Origin: Salinicola avicenniae
GTDB taxonomy: Bacteria > Pseudomonadota > Gammaproteobacteria > Pseudomonadales > Halomonadaceae
NCBI RefSeq assembly: GCF_023736115.1
Contig: NZ_JAKQZC010000002.1
Location: 434,001-498,000 of the forward strand
DNA: 64,000 nt
Direction: 5' to 3'
Part shown: positions 38,463 through 48,768 of the stretch, one piece after another
Layout: the number at the start of each line of letters is the position of its first letter
Position numbering within the stretch: the first letter of the stretch is position 1
Translations under genes and position numbers: made by a program
Notes under the pieces: model-generated
The model's database searches: none
Seen by the model: only the letters and a program-made list of their open reading frames with translations
What the model was told of the DNA's origin: nothing

Positions 38463-40640
38463 TCAATCGAGGTGACGAATCCGGAAGCAGTGGTGCAGGT
38501 TGGCACGCCGGGTGAAATCCGGATCATAGGTCTGCGCCGTGATCTCCTCGACGACATGGCGCGTCGCAACCGTGTCGTCCAGCGTGAAGCCGCGCTGATT
38601 GTTGGAAAAGATCAGCTCCCCGCCCGGCGCCAGGCGCGCCATGGCGAGCGCAATCAGCTGCGCATGATCACGCTGGATATCTAGTGTTCCGGCCATGCGC
38701 TTCGAGTTGGAGAAGGTCGGCGGGTCGAGGAAGATCAGGTCGAACGTTCCTCCCGCCGTCTCCAACCAGTGCAGACAGTCGTCGCGCACCACGCGATGCC
38801 GACTCGGATCAAGCTTGTTGAGCGTGAAATTGTACCGCGCCCACTCCAGGTAGGTATTCGAGAGATCGACGCTCAGGCTATCGCTTGCCCCCCCTATCGC
38901 AGCGTGCACGGTCGCCGTACCGGTGTAGCAGAACAAGTTGAGAAAGCGCTTGCCGGCCGCTTGCTCACGCAGCAGGCGGCGAACCGGACGATGATCCAGA
39001 AACAGACCCGTATCCAGGTAGTCGGTCAGATTGACCCACAGCTTCGCCGGTCCCTCCTCGACCACGAAGCGGTCGCCGCTGTCGCTCTGCTTGGTGTACT
39101 GCGCCCTGCCGCTCTGACGTTCGCGCTGCTTGTAGTGGACCTGCTCCGGCCGCACCTCGAGCGCTTCCGGAATAGCACTCAGCGCATCGAGCAGGCGCCG
39201 CTGCGCCTTGGTCGCATCGACAGACTTCGGCGGCGCGTACTCCTGCACATGAATCTGATGGCCATAGACATCGATCGCCAGTGCGTATTCGGGCATATCC
39301 GCATCGTAGAGCCGGTAGCATGCCTCGCCCGACTGCTTGAGCCACTTGGCCAGCCGCTTGCGGTTCTTACGCAGCCGGTTGGCAAACATGCGTGCGCCTT
39401 CGCTTAGCGTCGCCGTTCGCGCCTCGCCACCCGTTGCCGGCGCTTCGCTGGCATCGACGTCGCGCCGGGCGATATCCGCCAGCAACAGCTTGCAGTCCAG
39501 CGGACCGTTCTTGAAGGCGTACTGCTTGTGCGCACGCAGCCCGAGCCGGTGGCCGAGATCCGGGTTCCCGGTAAAGAGCGCCAGCTGCCAGCCGCCGAAA
39601 TCACGCTTCAGTCGCGCACCGAGGTCGCTGTAGAGCGACACCAGCTCCGGAAGCTCGCCCAGGCGCTCGCCGTAGGGCGGGTTGGTAATCACCAAGCCGC
39701 TCTCCGCCGCCTCCGACGGCCGGGCCAGACTCTTCACTGAGCCGCCCGCCAACGTGATCAAGGCCGGGATACCGGCGCGCATGGCGTTGCTGCGCGCGGC
39801 GGCGATCGCCTGCGGGCTCTGGTCGAAGCCCCACAGGCTCGCTTTTGCCCGCCGCCGGCCGACCTCGGCACGCACCTTGGCTTCCCGCGCCAGCTCGTGC
39901 CATTGCGCCGGCTCGTAATTCGCCAGGCGCTGGAAGGCAAAGCGCTCACGCTGTAGCTGCGGCGCGATGTCCGCTGCCATCATCGCCGCCTCGATCAACA
40001 GCGTACCGGCACCGCACATGGGGTCGACCAGCGACTCGCCGCGCTTGGCCCGAGCCGGCCAGTCGGCACGCACGAGCAGCGCTGCCGCCAGGTTCTCCTT
40101 CAGCGGTGCGTGTCCGGTATCGCGCCGATAGCCGCGCTGGTGCAGGCTGGCGCCGACCAGATCGATGCCGACCGTGAGCTGCCCCCGGTGCAGATTGGCG
40201 TAGATACGCACGTCAGGGTCGCGGGTATCGACCGATGGCCGCGAGCGGCCGGCGGCAGTCATCGCCTCGACGATGCCGTCCTTCACGACCTGGGCGCCGA
40301 AGCGCGTGTGCCGAATCGCCGACGACTGGCCATGAAAATCCACGGCCAGGGTCTGGCCATCACGCAGATAGTCGGCCCAGGGCATCGATCTGACGGCGTC
40401 GACGATCGCGGCCGGCTCGTCACACCCACGCGCACGTCCCAGCGTCAGAATCACGCGGTTGGCAAGCCGAGACCACAGGCAGATGCGATAGGCGCTCTGG
40501 CGATCGGCCAGCGCCTGAACCCCGGCAACGGTAGATTTTTGTATCTCGGCCCCGAACCCCGCCACCTCTTCGGCGAGCAAAGGCTCGACGCTCCAGGGAC
40601 AGGTGATCGTCAGGCTCAACAGTGAGTTATCGTCTTTCAT
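38463..40640 (-). CDS. rlmL: Bifunctional 23S rRNA methyltransferase RlmKL
   Basis: 725 residues from ATG 40640; ATG 40673 would add 11 residues, but the family similarity begins near LLSLTITCPWSVEPLLAEEV. The N-terminal half has THUMP (~45-160) and a methyltransferase with DPMCGAGTLLIEAA and NPPYGERLG (m2G2445). The C-terminal RlmK half has FLNLFCYTGTATVHA and LIFLDPPTFSNSKRM (m7G2069). A full fused enzyme as in E. coli. Confidence 0.95.
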   Translation of the reverse strand: MKDDNSLLSLTITCPWSVEPLLAEEVAGFGAEIQKSTVAGVQALADRQSAYRICLWSRLANRVILTLGRARGCDEPAAIVDAVRSMPWADYLRDGQTLAVDFHGQSSAIRHTRFGAQVVKDGIVEAMTAAGRSRPSVDTRDPDVRIYANLHRGQLTVGIDLVGASLHQRGYRRDTGHAPLKENLAAALLVRADWPARAKRGESLVDPMCGAGTLLIEAAMMAADIAPQLQRERFAFQRLANYEPAQWHELAREAKVRAEVGRRRAKASLWGFDQSPQAIAAARSNAMRAGIPALITLAGGSVKSLARPSEAAESGLVITNPPYGERLGELPELVSLYSDLGARLKRDFGGWQLALFTGNPDLGHRLGLRAHKQYAFKNGPLDCKLLLADIARRDVDASEAPATGGEARTATLSEGARMFANRLRKNRKRLAKWLKQSGEACYRLYDADMPEYALAIDVYGHQIHVQEYAPPKSVDATKAQRRLLDALSAIPEALEVRPEQVHYKQRERQSGRAQYTKQSDSGDRFVVEEGPAKLWVNLTDYLDTGLFLDHRPVRRLLREQAAGKRFLNLFCYTGTATVHAAIGGASDSLSVDLSNTYLEWARYNFTLNKLDPSRHRVVRDDCLHWLETAGGTFDLIFLDPPTFSNSKRMAGTLDIQRDHAQLIALAMARLAPGGELIFSNNQRGFTLDDTVATRHVVEEITAQTYDPDFTRRANLHHCFRIRHLD

Positions 40641-40911
40641 GATGGTGTCATCGAACCTTGGCGGAACGGTCATATTCCCATGGATACGTTGAAAGAGGTG
40701 CCTTATGACGAAACGCCTATCGACAGCCTTTCTCTCTTCGGCTAAAGCTAACAGTCGTAGCTACGAAATAACGCATGCGTATTGCCTGTCCGGACATCAT
40801 CGCGGACAGTCGACCGGTCGAACTCTTGCAGTCAGCCGGCGGCTGTAGTGTTTCCCAACCAGTGGTGTTCCTAGAAGAGAAGCACTCGTTCGTTCGACAA
40901 GAGGCCATACG

Positions 40912-41121
40912 ATGAAACGACAGAAACGTGATCGCAACCAGCGGGCATATCTGCACGGCTACAAGGCGGGGATGGCCGGTCGCTCACGCGACGAATGCCC
41001 TAGCCAGGACGTTAATCTGCGCGAATACTGGATGAGCGGTTGGCGTGAAGGTCGCGGGGACCAGTGGGCCGGCATGACCGGCGTTTCCGGTATCCACAAG
41101 AACCCCATGGTCATGACGTGA
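40912..41121 (+). CDS. rmf: Ribosome modulation factor Rmf
   Basis: 69 residues. MKRQKRDRNQRAYLHGYKAGMAGRSRDECP and REYWMSGWREGRGDQWAGMTGVSG are typical Rmf. It converts 70S ribosomes to 100S dimers in stationary phase. It is followed by a clear terminator. Location next to rlmKL and pyrD matches many gammaproteobacteria. Confidence 0.95.
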   Translation: MKRQKRDRNQRAYLHGYKAGMAGRSRDECPSQDVNLREYWMSGWREGRGDQWAGMTGVSGIHKNPMVMT

Positions 41122-41152
41122 TGCCGACAGGCGCATGATCGTCACCCTCCTC

Positions 41153-41180
41153 AAGGCTCGCCATCCCGGCGGGCCTTTTT
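41153..41180 (+). terminator. Terminator after rmf
   Basis: AAGGCTCGCC-ATCCC-GGCGGGCCTT followed by TTT; 10-bp stem with one G-U pair. Confidence 0.85.
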
Positions 41181-41243
41181 GATGCCCCCGCCATCGCAAG
41201 TTGCCTCTTCTTGCAGGCCCTCCCGCGCCCCCCCCTCAGCGGA

Positions 41244-42257
41244 TCAGTCGCCCGTCGCGCGAATGCACTCCCCGACCAGTTCCGGCCCACGATAGATGAA
41301 CCCGGTGTAGAGCTGGACGAGATCGGCGCCTGCCTGCAGCTTTTCGCTGGCCCGCACACCGCTATCGATGCCGCCGGCACCGATGATCGGCATCTCGGGC
41401 AGCTGCTCTCGCAGCTCACGTACGACCGTGGTCGAGGCGACGAACAGGGGCGCCCCGGAGAGCCCGCCGGCTTCATGCGCGTGCGGCATGCCGGCGACGT
41501 TGTCGCGCGAAATCGTGGTATTGGTCGCGATCACGCCGTCAACACCGGTGGCGGCGAGCGTCCGGGCCACCAAGGCGATCTCGTCGCGATTCATGTCCGG
41601 TGCAATCTTGACGGCCAGTGGCACCCGCCGTCCCAGTTCGGCATCCAGTCGCGTCACTTCTTCCTTCAACGCGCTCAGCAGACCATTCAGGTGGTCGCCG
41701 AACTGCAGGTTGCGAAGGCCCGGTGTGTTGGGCGAGGAGATATTGACCGTAATGTAGTGCGCCGCCCCATGCGCCTTGCGCAGGCAGGTGACATAGTCGT
41801 CGACAGCGCGTTCGACCGGTGTGGTCAAGTTCTTGCCGATATTGATCCCGACCACGCCGCGATAGCGGCTACGTCGCACGTTGGCAACCAGATGGTCGAC
41901 CCCGGCGTTGTTGAACCCCATGCGATTGATGATCGCCTGCGATTGGGGCAGGCGGAACAGGCGCGGCTTCGGGTTGCCCTGCTGCGCCTTCGGCGTGACA
42001 GTGCCGACTTCGACGAAGCCGAAGCCCAGCGCGCCCAGCGCATCGAGGTGATCAGCATTCTTGTCGAGCCCGGCGGCCAGCCCGACCCGATTGGGGAAGG
42101 AGAGCCCCATGAGCTCGACCGGCGCGCTATCGCTTTCCGCCTCTCCCATCAGTCCCGTCAGATGCAGCCGATGGGCGCCATCCAGGGCCGTCAGCGTGAG
42201 TCGGTGCGCGGCTTCCGGCTCGAGCCGGAACAGCAGGGAGCGAACGAGGGCGTACAT
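41244..42257 (-). CDS. pyrD: Dihydroorotate dehydrogenase (quinone), class 2
   Basis: 337 residues from ATG 42257. The N-terminal membrane-associating helix MYALVRSLLFRLEPEAAHRLT identifies class 2. FMN and catalytic motifs: NRVGLAAGLDKNADH, VGTVTPKAQQGNPKPRLFRL, ITVNISSPNTPGLRNLQ (catalytic Ser), VKIAPDMN, and the phosphate loop IIGAGGIDSGVRASEKL. Oxidises dihydroorotate with quinone in pyrimidine synthesis. Confidence 0.96.
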   Translation of the reverse strand: MYALVRSLLFRLEPEAAHRLTLTALDGAHRLHLTGLMGEAESDSAPVELMGLSFPNRVGLAAGLDKNADHLDALGALGFGFVEVGTVTPKAQQGNPKPRLFRLPQSQAIINRMGFNNAGVDHLVANVRRSRYRGVVGINIGKNLTTPVERAVDDYVTCLRKAHGAAHYITVNISSPNTPGLRNLQFGDHLNGLLSALKEEVTRLDAELGRRVPLAVKIAPDMNRDEIALVARTLAATGVDGVIATNTTISRDNVAGMPHAHEAGGLSGAPLFVASTTVVRELREQLPEMPIIGAGGIDSGVRASEKLQAGADLVQLYTGFIYRGPELVGECIRATGD

Positions 42258-42356
42258 GAAAGAATCTCGTCGTTGGCGAAAGGAAGCGGCGGGCGAGTAT
42301 ATCCCAACTCGACGCCGCGGCAAGCATCCAGAGCGGCCCCGGGGACAGGACACAAG

Positions 42357-42387
42357 AAGGCCCGGCGCGAATCTCGCGTCGGGCCTT
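42357..42387 (-). terminator. Terminator after exported repeat protein
   Basis: AAGGCCCGGCGCGA / TCGCGTCGGGCCTT 14-bp stem with an ATC loop; on the minus strand it ends CTTCTTG. It lies 18 nt after the stop at 42406. Confidence 0.75.
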
Positions 42388-42405
42388 CGGTCCTGCGAGA
42401 TGCGC

Positions 42406-43554
42406 TTACTGGGTGTCGAGCTGCTTGACGCGCAGCGTGTAACGGTTGGCCGAGCCCATGGCCGAACCGAAACGCTGCCCCTGCACCGATACGGTATAGC
42501 GCCCCGGCTCGAGCACGGTCTCGATATCGAAGTCGCCGATCGCCAGGTTGCCGGCATCGCTTGCCACCACGTTGCCGTCGGCGTCGAGCACCTCGGCCTC
42601 GAGACGATACGTGCCTTCGTTGCCGGGGAAGGTCGAGCTGGCAATGGAAACGGTACCCGTCTCCGCCACGTCGAAGCTCAGCACCTCACCCTGCTGCAGA
42701 ATGCGAATGTCGGCGACGATCTCGTCGAAACCGTCCTGCGGCAGCGCAGGACGTTCCGGGCGACCGGTACGCGGACGGTCGGAAGCGAGCTCATCCGCGG
42801 CTGCCGCCACGCCATTCTCCGGTGCACCGACCTCACGATCCTGCGCCGCCGGCGGCATCGCGGTATCGCCCGTGTTGGCGGTCCCGAAGTCGGGCCCCTC
42901 GGGAGACGCCTCGGTAACGGCACCGCTGGCCGCAACATCCTCTGCCGCGCGACGGCCGGGGGCGCTGAGCGTCGCCACTTCGTCCTCGGAGTCGACAAAC
43001 GCCGTGGTGCGGCCGCTGGCACTCGCACCACCGAACATGATGCGACCGCCGCCGTCATCGACCCCGCCCTCGTCGGCGGCGATGACATTGCCACCGGCAT
43101 CGATCTGATCCACGGTGATGTTGAAGCTGTTACCACCGGTCTTGGTGGTACCGAATTTCTGGCCCGAAACCTGCAGGCGGTAGTCACCGGGCTCGAGGTG
43201 CTCTTCCATCTCCAGACCGCCGCTGGTGCCCAGCCCCTCGCCACGCTCGATCACGTTGCCATTGGCATCGATCAGCTTGGCCGTGATGCGGTAGTCAGGC
43301 GACTCGCCCGGCAGAATCGAGCTGCTGAAGCGATAGGTGCCGGCCTCGGCGACGGTGAACGGATGCTGCTGCAGACCGCCGAAGAGAAAGCTCTGGCTGC
43401 GGGCATCGGAGCTGGACTGGAAATACTGGGTCAGGTCGACCTTACTGGCCGCCTCCTGGGCACGCTGCAGCGCCGGGCTGTCGGCACTGACCTGAGCGGT
43501 GGCACCGGCCAGGCTCATCGCCACGAATAAAGTGGAGAACACGCGATACTTCAT
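42406..43554 (-). CDS. Exported protein with two pre-peptidase-like domains
   Basis: 382 residues from ATG 43554. Signal peptide 1-25 (FVAMSLAGATAQVSADS). Two similar ~90-residue beta domains, at ~45-155 and ~275-382, share F-V/D-A-E-A/T-GTY/GTV, G-x-Y-R-x-A-x-x-D-A-D/N-G-N-V and EPG-x-Y-x-x-x-V-x-GQ-x-FG motifs, like bacterial pre-peptidase C-terminal domains. They are joined by an acidic Ala/Gly-rich linker with a SGRTTAFVDSEDE stretch. Probably a periplasmic or surface binding protein; no catalytic domain is seen. Confidence 0.7.
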   Translation of the reverse strand: MKYRVFSTLFVAMSLAGATAQVSADSPALQRAQEAASKVDLTQYFQSSSDARSQSFLFGGLQQHPFTVAEAGTYRFSSSILPGESPDYRITAKLIDANGNVIERGEGLGTSGGLEMEEHLEPGDYRLQVSGQKFGTTKTGGNSFNITVDQIDAGGNVIAADEGGVDDGGGRIMFGGASASGRTTAFVDSEDEVATLSAPGRRAAEDVAASGAVTEASPEGPDFGTANTGDTAMPPAAQDREVGAPENGVAAAADELASDRPRTGRPERPALPQDGFDEIVADIRILQQGEVLSFDVAETGTVSIASSTFPGNEGTYRLEAEVLDADGNVVASDAGNLAIGDFDIETVLEPGRYTVSVQGQRFGSAMGSANRYTLRVKQLDTQ

Positions 43555-43738
43555 GGGGTCCCTCTGCGTTGGCTGCGTCCGAATCGGCGCACAGCATAAC
43601 AGAGGCGCTTGATAGGGCACCTTAACGGCACCGCGACAAGCGCCATTTCTGATTATTCGACGACCGCCGGCACGTCGTTCCCCGCCGCTCGTCACGAAAA
43701 GCGGAGCCGGGCCCAGCGGGCCCGGCACAGCGGCCACC

Positions 43739-46700
43739 TTAGCCTTCGCTATCGCTTTCGGCAAGATCGACCAGTTCGCGGATCGCCACGGCCACCAGAG
43801 GGAAGGTGACTTGGGTCCCGGCGGTAATCTCGGAAAGCAACGCATTCCAGCGATCGAAGAGCGGCGCGTGCTGCTCCTGCCAGCGTGCCACCCTCGCCTC
43901 GACCTCGCGTGGCGCATCGCTCATGCCCAGCACCCGGACGGTCAGCGCCAGCTGCTGGCGGTCGAGATCGTCGCGGAAGGTCTCGCGCGCCTGGGCCTGC
44001 CAGCCGTCGCGCACGTCCAGCTCATTGACCTGGTGCATCATCCACGGCAGCGCCAGACGCTCGCCGATCGCGTAGTAGACCTCGGCGACACGCTGGATCT
44101 TTTCACCGCTCGCGCGTGCTGCCTGAATAATGCCCAGCCCGGCGTAGACGCTGGGCGCTGCCGCCACGATGCCAGCCAGCGCTTCGGGTACGCCGTGGCC
44201 GACCAGCTCATCGCGTCGGGCCAGCCAGGCCTCGCGCTCATCGCCCTGCAGGCGCTTGCCGATATCTTCCTTGAGCTGGGTCAGCTGGGGGGCGTACTGC
44301 TCGACACAGGCCTTCACCGAGAGTCCGCCGCGCTGACGCAGGAACCAGCGCGTGGCGCGCCGCAGCAGCCGCATCAGATCCAGCATCATGGTGTACTGCA
44401 CCTGGGCATCGACGCGATAGTCGAGCGCCTCGATCTGCTCCCACAGCGCGGACAGGCCAAAGCTGTCACGCGCGATCACGTAGGCCAGAGCGATCTCCAC
44501 GCGGGTAGCGCCGGTGGAGTCGCGCAGCTGTCGGATGAAGGTGATCCCCATGTGATCGACCAGGTCGTTGGCCAGCTGGGTGGCAACGATCTCGCGCTTC
44601 AGACGGTGATTGTCGAGATCCTGCGGGAAGCGTTCGGCCAGTGTCGCCGGGAAGGCGCGCGTCACGTGCTGCTGGACCTGCAGGTCATCGGGCAGGTCGG
44701 CGGCAATGAGATCGCTCTTCAACGTGCTCTTGGCATAGGAGATGAGCACGCTCAGCTCCGGCAGCGTCAGCCCGCCCTCGGCGTTGCCGCGCTCGATCAG
44801 CGCGTCGTCACTGGGCAGGAACTCGAGTTCGCGATCGAGACTGCCGGCCGCTTCCAGCTCGTTGATGAAGCGACGATACGGCCCCAGCCCCTCCTGCGAC
44901 TGCCGCTCGGAGAGCGACAGCGCTTGCGTCTGGCGGTAATTGTCACGCACGACCAGCTCGCCGACCTCCTCGGTCATGTCCGCGAGCAGCTGGTTGCGCT
45001 GCTTCTCGGTCATGTCGCCGCGCTGGACGATATCATCCAGCAGGATCTTGATATTGACCTCGTGGTCCGAACAGTTGACCCCGCCGGCATTATCGATGAA
45101 GTCGGTATTGACTCTGACGCCCTTGGCGGCGGCCTCCATGCGGCCAAGCTGGGTCAGGCCCAGGTTGCCGCCCTCGCCGACTACGCGACAGTTGAGCTCG
45201 TTACCGTCGATGCGCAAGCCGTCGTTGGCCTTGTCGCCGACGTCTGCATGGCTCTCGTCGGCTCCCTTGACGTAGGTACCGATGCCCCCGTTCCAGATCA
45301 GGTCGACCTGCGACTTGAGCATCGCGTTGATCAGCTCGTTGGGCGACAGCTTGTCCGCCTCGATGCCGAAACGCTCCTTCATGGGCGCCGAAATGGCAAC
45401 CGACTTGGCATCGCGGGAGAAGACGCCGCCACCGTCGGAAATCAGCGCCTCGTCATAATCGGACCAACTCGAGCGCGGCTGCTTGAACAGACGCTGACGC
45501 TCGGCAAAGGACTTGCCGGCATCCGGCGTCGGATCGACGAAGATATGCTTATGGTTGAAGGCACCAACCAGCAGGATACGGTCCGACAACAACATGCCAT
45601 TGCCGAAGACGTCTCCGGCCATATCGCCGATCCCGAGTGCCGTGAACTCGTCCTTCTGGGTATTCAACCCCAGTTCACGGAAGTGGCGCTTGACCGACTC
45701 CCAGGCGCCACGCGCGGTGATCGCCATGCCTTTGTGGTCGTAGCCCTGGGCGCCGCCGGAGGCAAAGGCGTCGCGCAGCCAGAAGTCATACTCCAGCGAG
45801 ATGGCGTTGGCATAGTCGGAGAAAGTCGCCGTGCCCTTGTCCGCCGCCACCACGAGATAGGGGTCGTCCGGGTCGTGGCGAACCACCGAAGCCGGCGGCA
45901 CGACGGTCGTGCCGTCCAGGTTGTCGGTGACGTCCAGCAACCCGCGAATCAGCAGGCGATAGCACTCGACCCCCTCAGCCTGGACGGCATCGCGGTCGGC
46001 ATTTTCGGGCATGCGCTTGCAGATGAAGCCGCCCTTCGCGCCCACCGGCACAATCACCGAGTTCTTGACCTGCTGGGCCTTCATGAGGCCCAGGATCTCA
46101 GTGCGGAAATCCTCGTTGCGATCCGACCATCGCAGCCCACCGCGCGCGACCTTGCCGCCGCGCAGGTGCACGCCTTCCATGCGCGGCGAATAGACGAACA
46201 CCTCGAACAACGGCCGCGGCTTGGGCATGCCCGGCACCTTGCTCGGCTCGAGCTTGAACGAGATGTAGGCCTTGTCCTCGCCCTCGGCCGTAGGCTGGAA
46301 ATAGTTGGTGCGCACAGTGGCCTGAATCAGATCGACATAGCGGCGCAGCAGCAGGTCGTCATTGAGGCTGGCAACCTGGTCGAGCAGGCCGTTCAACGAC
46401 TCGACCGCTTGCTGGCAACGTTCTTCGCGACTCGACGCCTCGTCCGGCGAGAAACGCAGTGCGAACAGTTCTCCAAGGCCGCGGGTGATCTCGGCATGTG
46501 CCGCCAGCGTATTGGCGATGTAGTGCTGCGAGAGACCGATGCGCAGCTGCTTCATGTAGCGCGCGTAGGCGCGCAGCACCGCCACCTGCCGCCAGTGAAG
46601 GCCGGCGCCGATGATCAGGCGGTTATAGCTGTCGTTCTCGGCATCGCCGACCCAGATGCGAGTGAAGGCATCGATGAAATTGTCGCGCATGTCGCGCAGA

Positions 46701-48565
46701 TCGATTTCGCCGACCCCGTGGTACTCGAAGGTGAAGTCGTGGATCCAGTAGACTCGCTCCGGCGTGGCCACGCGGTAGGGGCGCTCACTGATCACGCGCA
46801 GGCCGAGGTTCTCGAGCACCGGCAGCATATCGGAAAGCGGGATCGGCGATTCGTGGTGATATAGCTTGAGATTGACGTTGCCGGCCGCGCTCTCCGCCAG
46901 GTGATAAAGACTGACCCCGATCGGCGCCCCGGCGTCCAGTGCGCACAGGTGGCGGATATCGTTGGCGGCGGTCCGCGCGGAGAAGTCGTCCCGGTAGCCA
47001 CCGGGGAAAGCGTCTCGGAAGACCTGGGCCTGCTGGTTGCCGAGCTCCTCGCCCAGCCCCTCGATCAGGGCCGCGTGCAGATCCTCGCGCCAGTTGCGTG
47101 CCAGGTTGATCACCTTGCGCTCGATGGCGCGCGCATCGTATTCGGCGGGTTTGTCGCCGTTGAAGCGCAGAGTGATCTGGATCCGCGCCAGGACCGATTC
47201 CGACAGATACGGGTTGAAGTCGGCGAAGGTCGCGTCGAGCTCGTCGCACAGCAGTCGCTGAATCCGCAGGCGCAGACCGGTGGAGAAGATATCTCGCGGC
47301 ACGAACACTAGGCAGGAGTAGAACTGGCCGGCGCGATCCTCACGGATAAACAGACGCACGCGACGACGCTCGCGAATATTGAGAATGCCGAATGCCGTGC
47401 GGCTGAGCTCCTCGGTCGTGCTCTGGAACAGGTCATCGCGCGGATGCACCTCGAGAATCTGCAGCAGCAGCTTGCCGTTATGCCCCTTCGGGTTGACGCC
47501 GGCAGCGTCGATGACCGCCTGCACCTTGCGCCGCAGCACAGGTACGCTACGCGGCGACTCGTTGTAGACCAGCGAAGTGAACAGACCGAAGAAACGCCAC
47601 TCACCGATGACCTTTCCCTTGGCATCATGTCGCGTGATGGCGATATGGTCCGGATAGGTCGGCCGGTGTACGCGCGCGTGATGGGCACTCTTGGCGAAGT
47701 GCAGCAGGCTGGGCGTGGGGCCATCCTCGTCACCGAAACGGGCCTGCTCCTGATAGCGCGGCTGATCGAGCTTGAGCACGCCCAGCTCGCTGCCCTCGAC
47801 CCGCTCCAGATGCACCTTGCTGCCCTTGCCCACGCAGCGACTCTCGGCAAAGCCAAGGAACGTGAAGTGCTCGTCGACCAGCCACTTCAGAAAAGCGATC
47901 GTCTCCTTCTGATCGGCCGCCGTGACGCCTTCGGGGCGATCCTGCTCCAGCGCCTCGATCACCTCGCCCACCTTGTCGCACATCGGCTCGAAGTCGGCGA
48001 CCGCGGTACGCACGTCGACCAGCACCTCGTGCAGGCCCTGTTCGATATCGCGAAGCGTGGCGTCATCGGTATGCCGGTCGACTTCGATCAGAATGATCGA
48101 CTCGTGCGACGCCGGCGCCTGTTCGGCGTGAATGCCGGTGATCCGTTTGGCGTGGTGGCGGCTATCGCGCTCGACCGCGAGTACGGCATTGTGGATCGCG
48201 TGCAGCGTCAGGCCGCGATAGTTGAGCTCCATGCGCACGGAGTCGACCAGAAACGGCATGTCCTCGTGCAGCACGGCCACGACGGTGTGCGGCGACTGCC
48301 AGCCGTGAGCTTCGAAATTGGGGTTGAAGACCCGGACCTTGGCATCGGCCGGATCGAAGGTACGCATGAAGTGCCAGGCCGCCAGCGTGGCGCCGTAGAT
48401 ATCCTCCAGCTGGCGGTCGGCCGCTTCCTCGAACGGCGCCGTGGCGTAGAGATCTTCGGCGAAGGCCGTGATCCGGTTCACCTTATCCTCGGGGAGGCGA
48501 CGGGAAAGCTTGTCCCGCAGCTGCTCCAGAAACTCCGTCTTTCCCTCGATCGCGACGTGTTGCAT
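43739..48565 (-). CDS. gdhB: NAD-specific glutamate dehydrogenase, large type
   Basis: 1608 residues, the normal size for the ~180-kDa NAD-GDH family of Pseudomonas and Streptomyces. The long N-terminal ACT-like and regulatory segments are followed by the GDH core, where PVGAKGGFICKRMP holds the substrate lysine, RPLFEVFVYSPRMEGVHLRGGKVARGGLRWSDR is diagnostic, and GEGGNLGLTQLGR belongs to the NAD domain. The C-terminal ~450 residues are helical. It deaminates glutamate to 2-oxoglutarate. GAGGTG precedes ATG 48565. Single gene. Confidence 0.96.
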   Translation of the reverse strand: MQHVAIEGKTEFLEQLRDKLSRRLPEDKVNRITAFAEDLYATAPFEEAADRQLEDIYGATLAAWHFMRTFDPADAKVRVFNPNFEAHGWQSPHTVVAVLHEDMPFLVDSVRMELNYRGLTLHAIHNAVLAVERDSRHHAKRITGIHAEQAPASHESIILIEVDRHTDDATLRDIEQGLHEVLVDVRTAVADFEPMCDKVGEVIEALEQDRPEGVTAADQKETIAFLKWLVDEHFTFLGFAESRCVGKGSKVHLERVEGSELGVLKLDQPRYQEQARFGDEDGPTPSLLHFAKSAHHARVHRPTYPDHIAITRHDAKGKVIGEWRFFGLFTSLVYNESPRSVPVLRRKVQAVIDAAGVNPKGHNGKLLLQILEVHPRDDLFQSTTEELSRTAFGILNIRERRRVRLFIREDRAGQFYSCLVFVPRDIFSTGLRLRIQRLLCDELDATFADFNPYLSESVLARIQITLRFNGDKPAEYDARAIERKVINLARNWREDLHAALIEGLGEELGNQQAQVFRDAFPGGYRDDFSARTAANDIRHLCALDAGAPIGVSLYHLAESAAGNVNLKLYHHESPIPLSDMLPVLENLGLRVISERPYRVATPERVYWIHDFTFEYHGVGEIDLRDMRDNFIDAFTRIWVGDAENDSYNRLIIGAGLHWRQVAVLRAYARYMKQLRIGLSQHYIANTLAAHAEITRGLGELFALRFSPDEASSREERCQQAVESLNGLLDQVASLNDDLLLRRYVDLIQATVRTNYFQPTAEGEDKAYISFKLEPSKVPGMPKPRPLFEVFVYSPRMEGVHLRGGKVARGGLRWSDRNEDFRTEILGLMKAQQVKNSVIVPVGAKGGFICKRMPENADRDAVQAEGVECYRLLIRGLLDVTDNLDGTTVVPPASVVRHDPDDPYLVVAADKGTATFSDYANAISLEYDFWLRDAFASGGAQGYDHKGMAITARGAWESVKRHFRELGLNTQKDEFTALGIGDMAGDVFGNGMLLSDRILLVGAFNHKHIFVDPTPDAGKSFAERQRLFKQPRSSWSDYDEALISDGGGVFSRDAKSVAISAPMKERFGIEADKLSPNELINAMLKSQVDLIWNGGIGTYVKGADESHADVGDKANDGLRIDGNELNCRVVGEGGNLGLTQLGRMEAAAKGVRVNTDFIDNAGGVNCSDHEVNIKILLDDIVQRGDMTEKQRNQLLADMTEEVGELVVRDNYRQTQALSLSERQSQEGLGPYRRFINELEAAGSLDRELEFLPSDDALIERGNAEGGLTLPELSVLISYAKSTLKSDLIAADLPDDLQVQQHVTRAFPATLAERFPQDLDNHRLKREIVATQLANDLVDHMGITFIRQLRDSTGATRVEIALAYVIARDSFGLSALWEQIEALDYRVDAQVQYTMMLDLMRLLRRATRWFLRQRGGLSVKACVEQYAPQLTQLKEDIGKRLQGDEREAWLARRDELVGHGVPEALAGIVAAAPSVYAGLGIIQAARASGEKIQRVAEVYYAIGERLALPWMMHQVNELDVRDGWQAQARETFRDDLDRQQLALTVRVLGMSDAPREVEARVARWQEQHAPLFDRWNALLSEITAGTQVTFPLVAVAIRELVDLAESDSEG

Positions 48566-48768
48566 CTATCACCTCGGCTGACATCGACCGCCGACATGGC
48601 GGCCACGTGACTTGGCGCAGCTTACGCCAGCGCCCGATAGCGCCCTACTCGATTCAAGCTTCGTCATAGCGCATGTCGCTTGCGCATCGCTCACCCCTCC
48701 TCACCCTGCCACGGGTCGTTGACAGCCGCGAGGCTTTGCATGGGTGGCAAGGCACCGGCGCCGGACGA

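Noticed and set aside
43811-46864. 1017-codon open frame opposite the glutamate dehydrogenase gene
   Set aside because: It is a GC-driven antisense shadow: composition is His/Arg/Leu-rich and low in natural motifs, while the minus strand encodes a full, recognised NAD-GDH.
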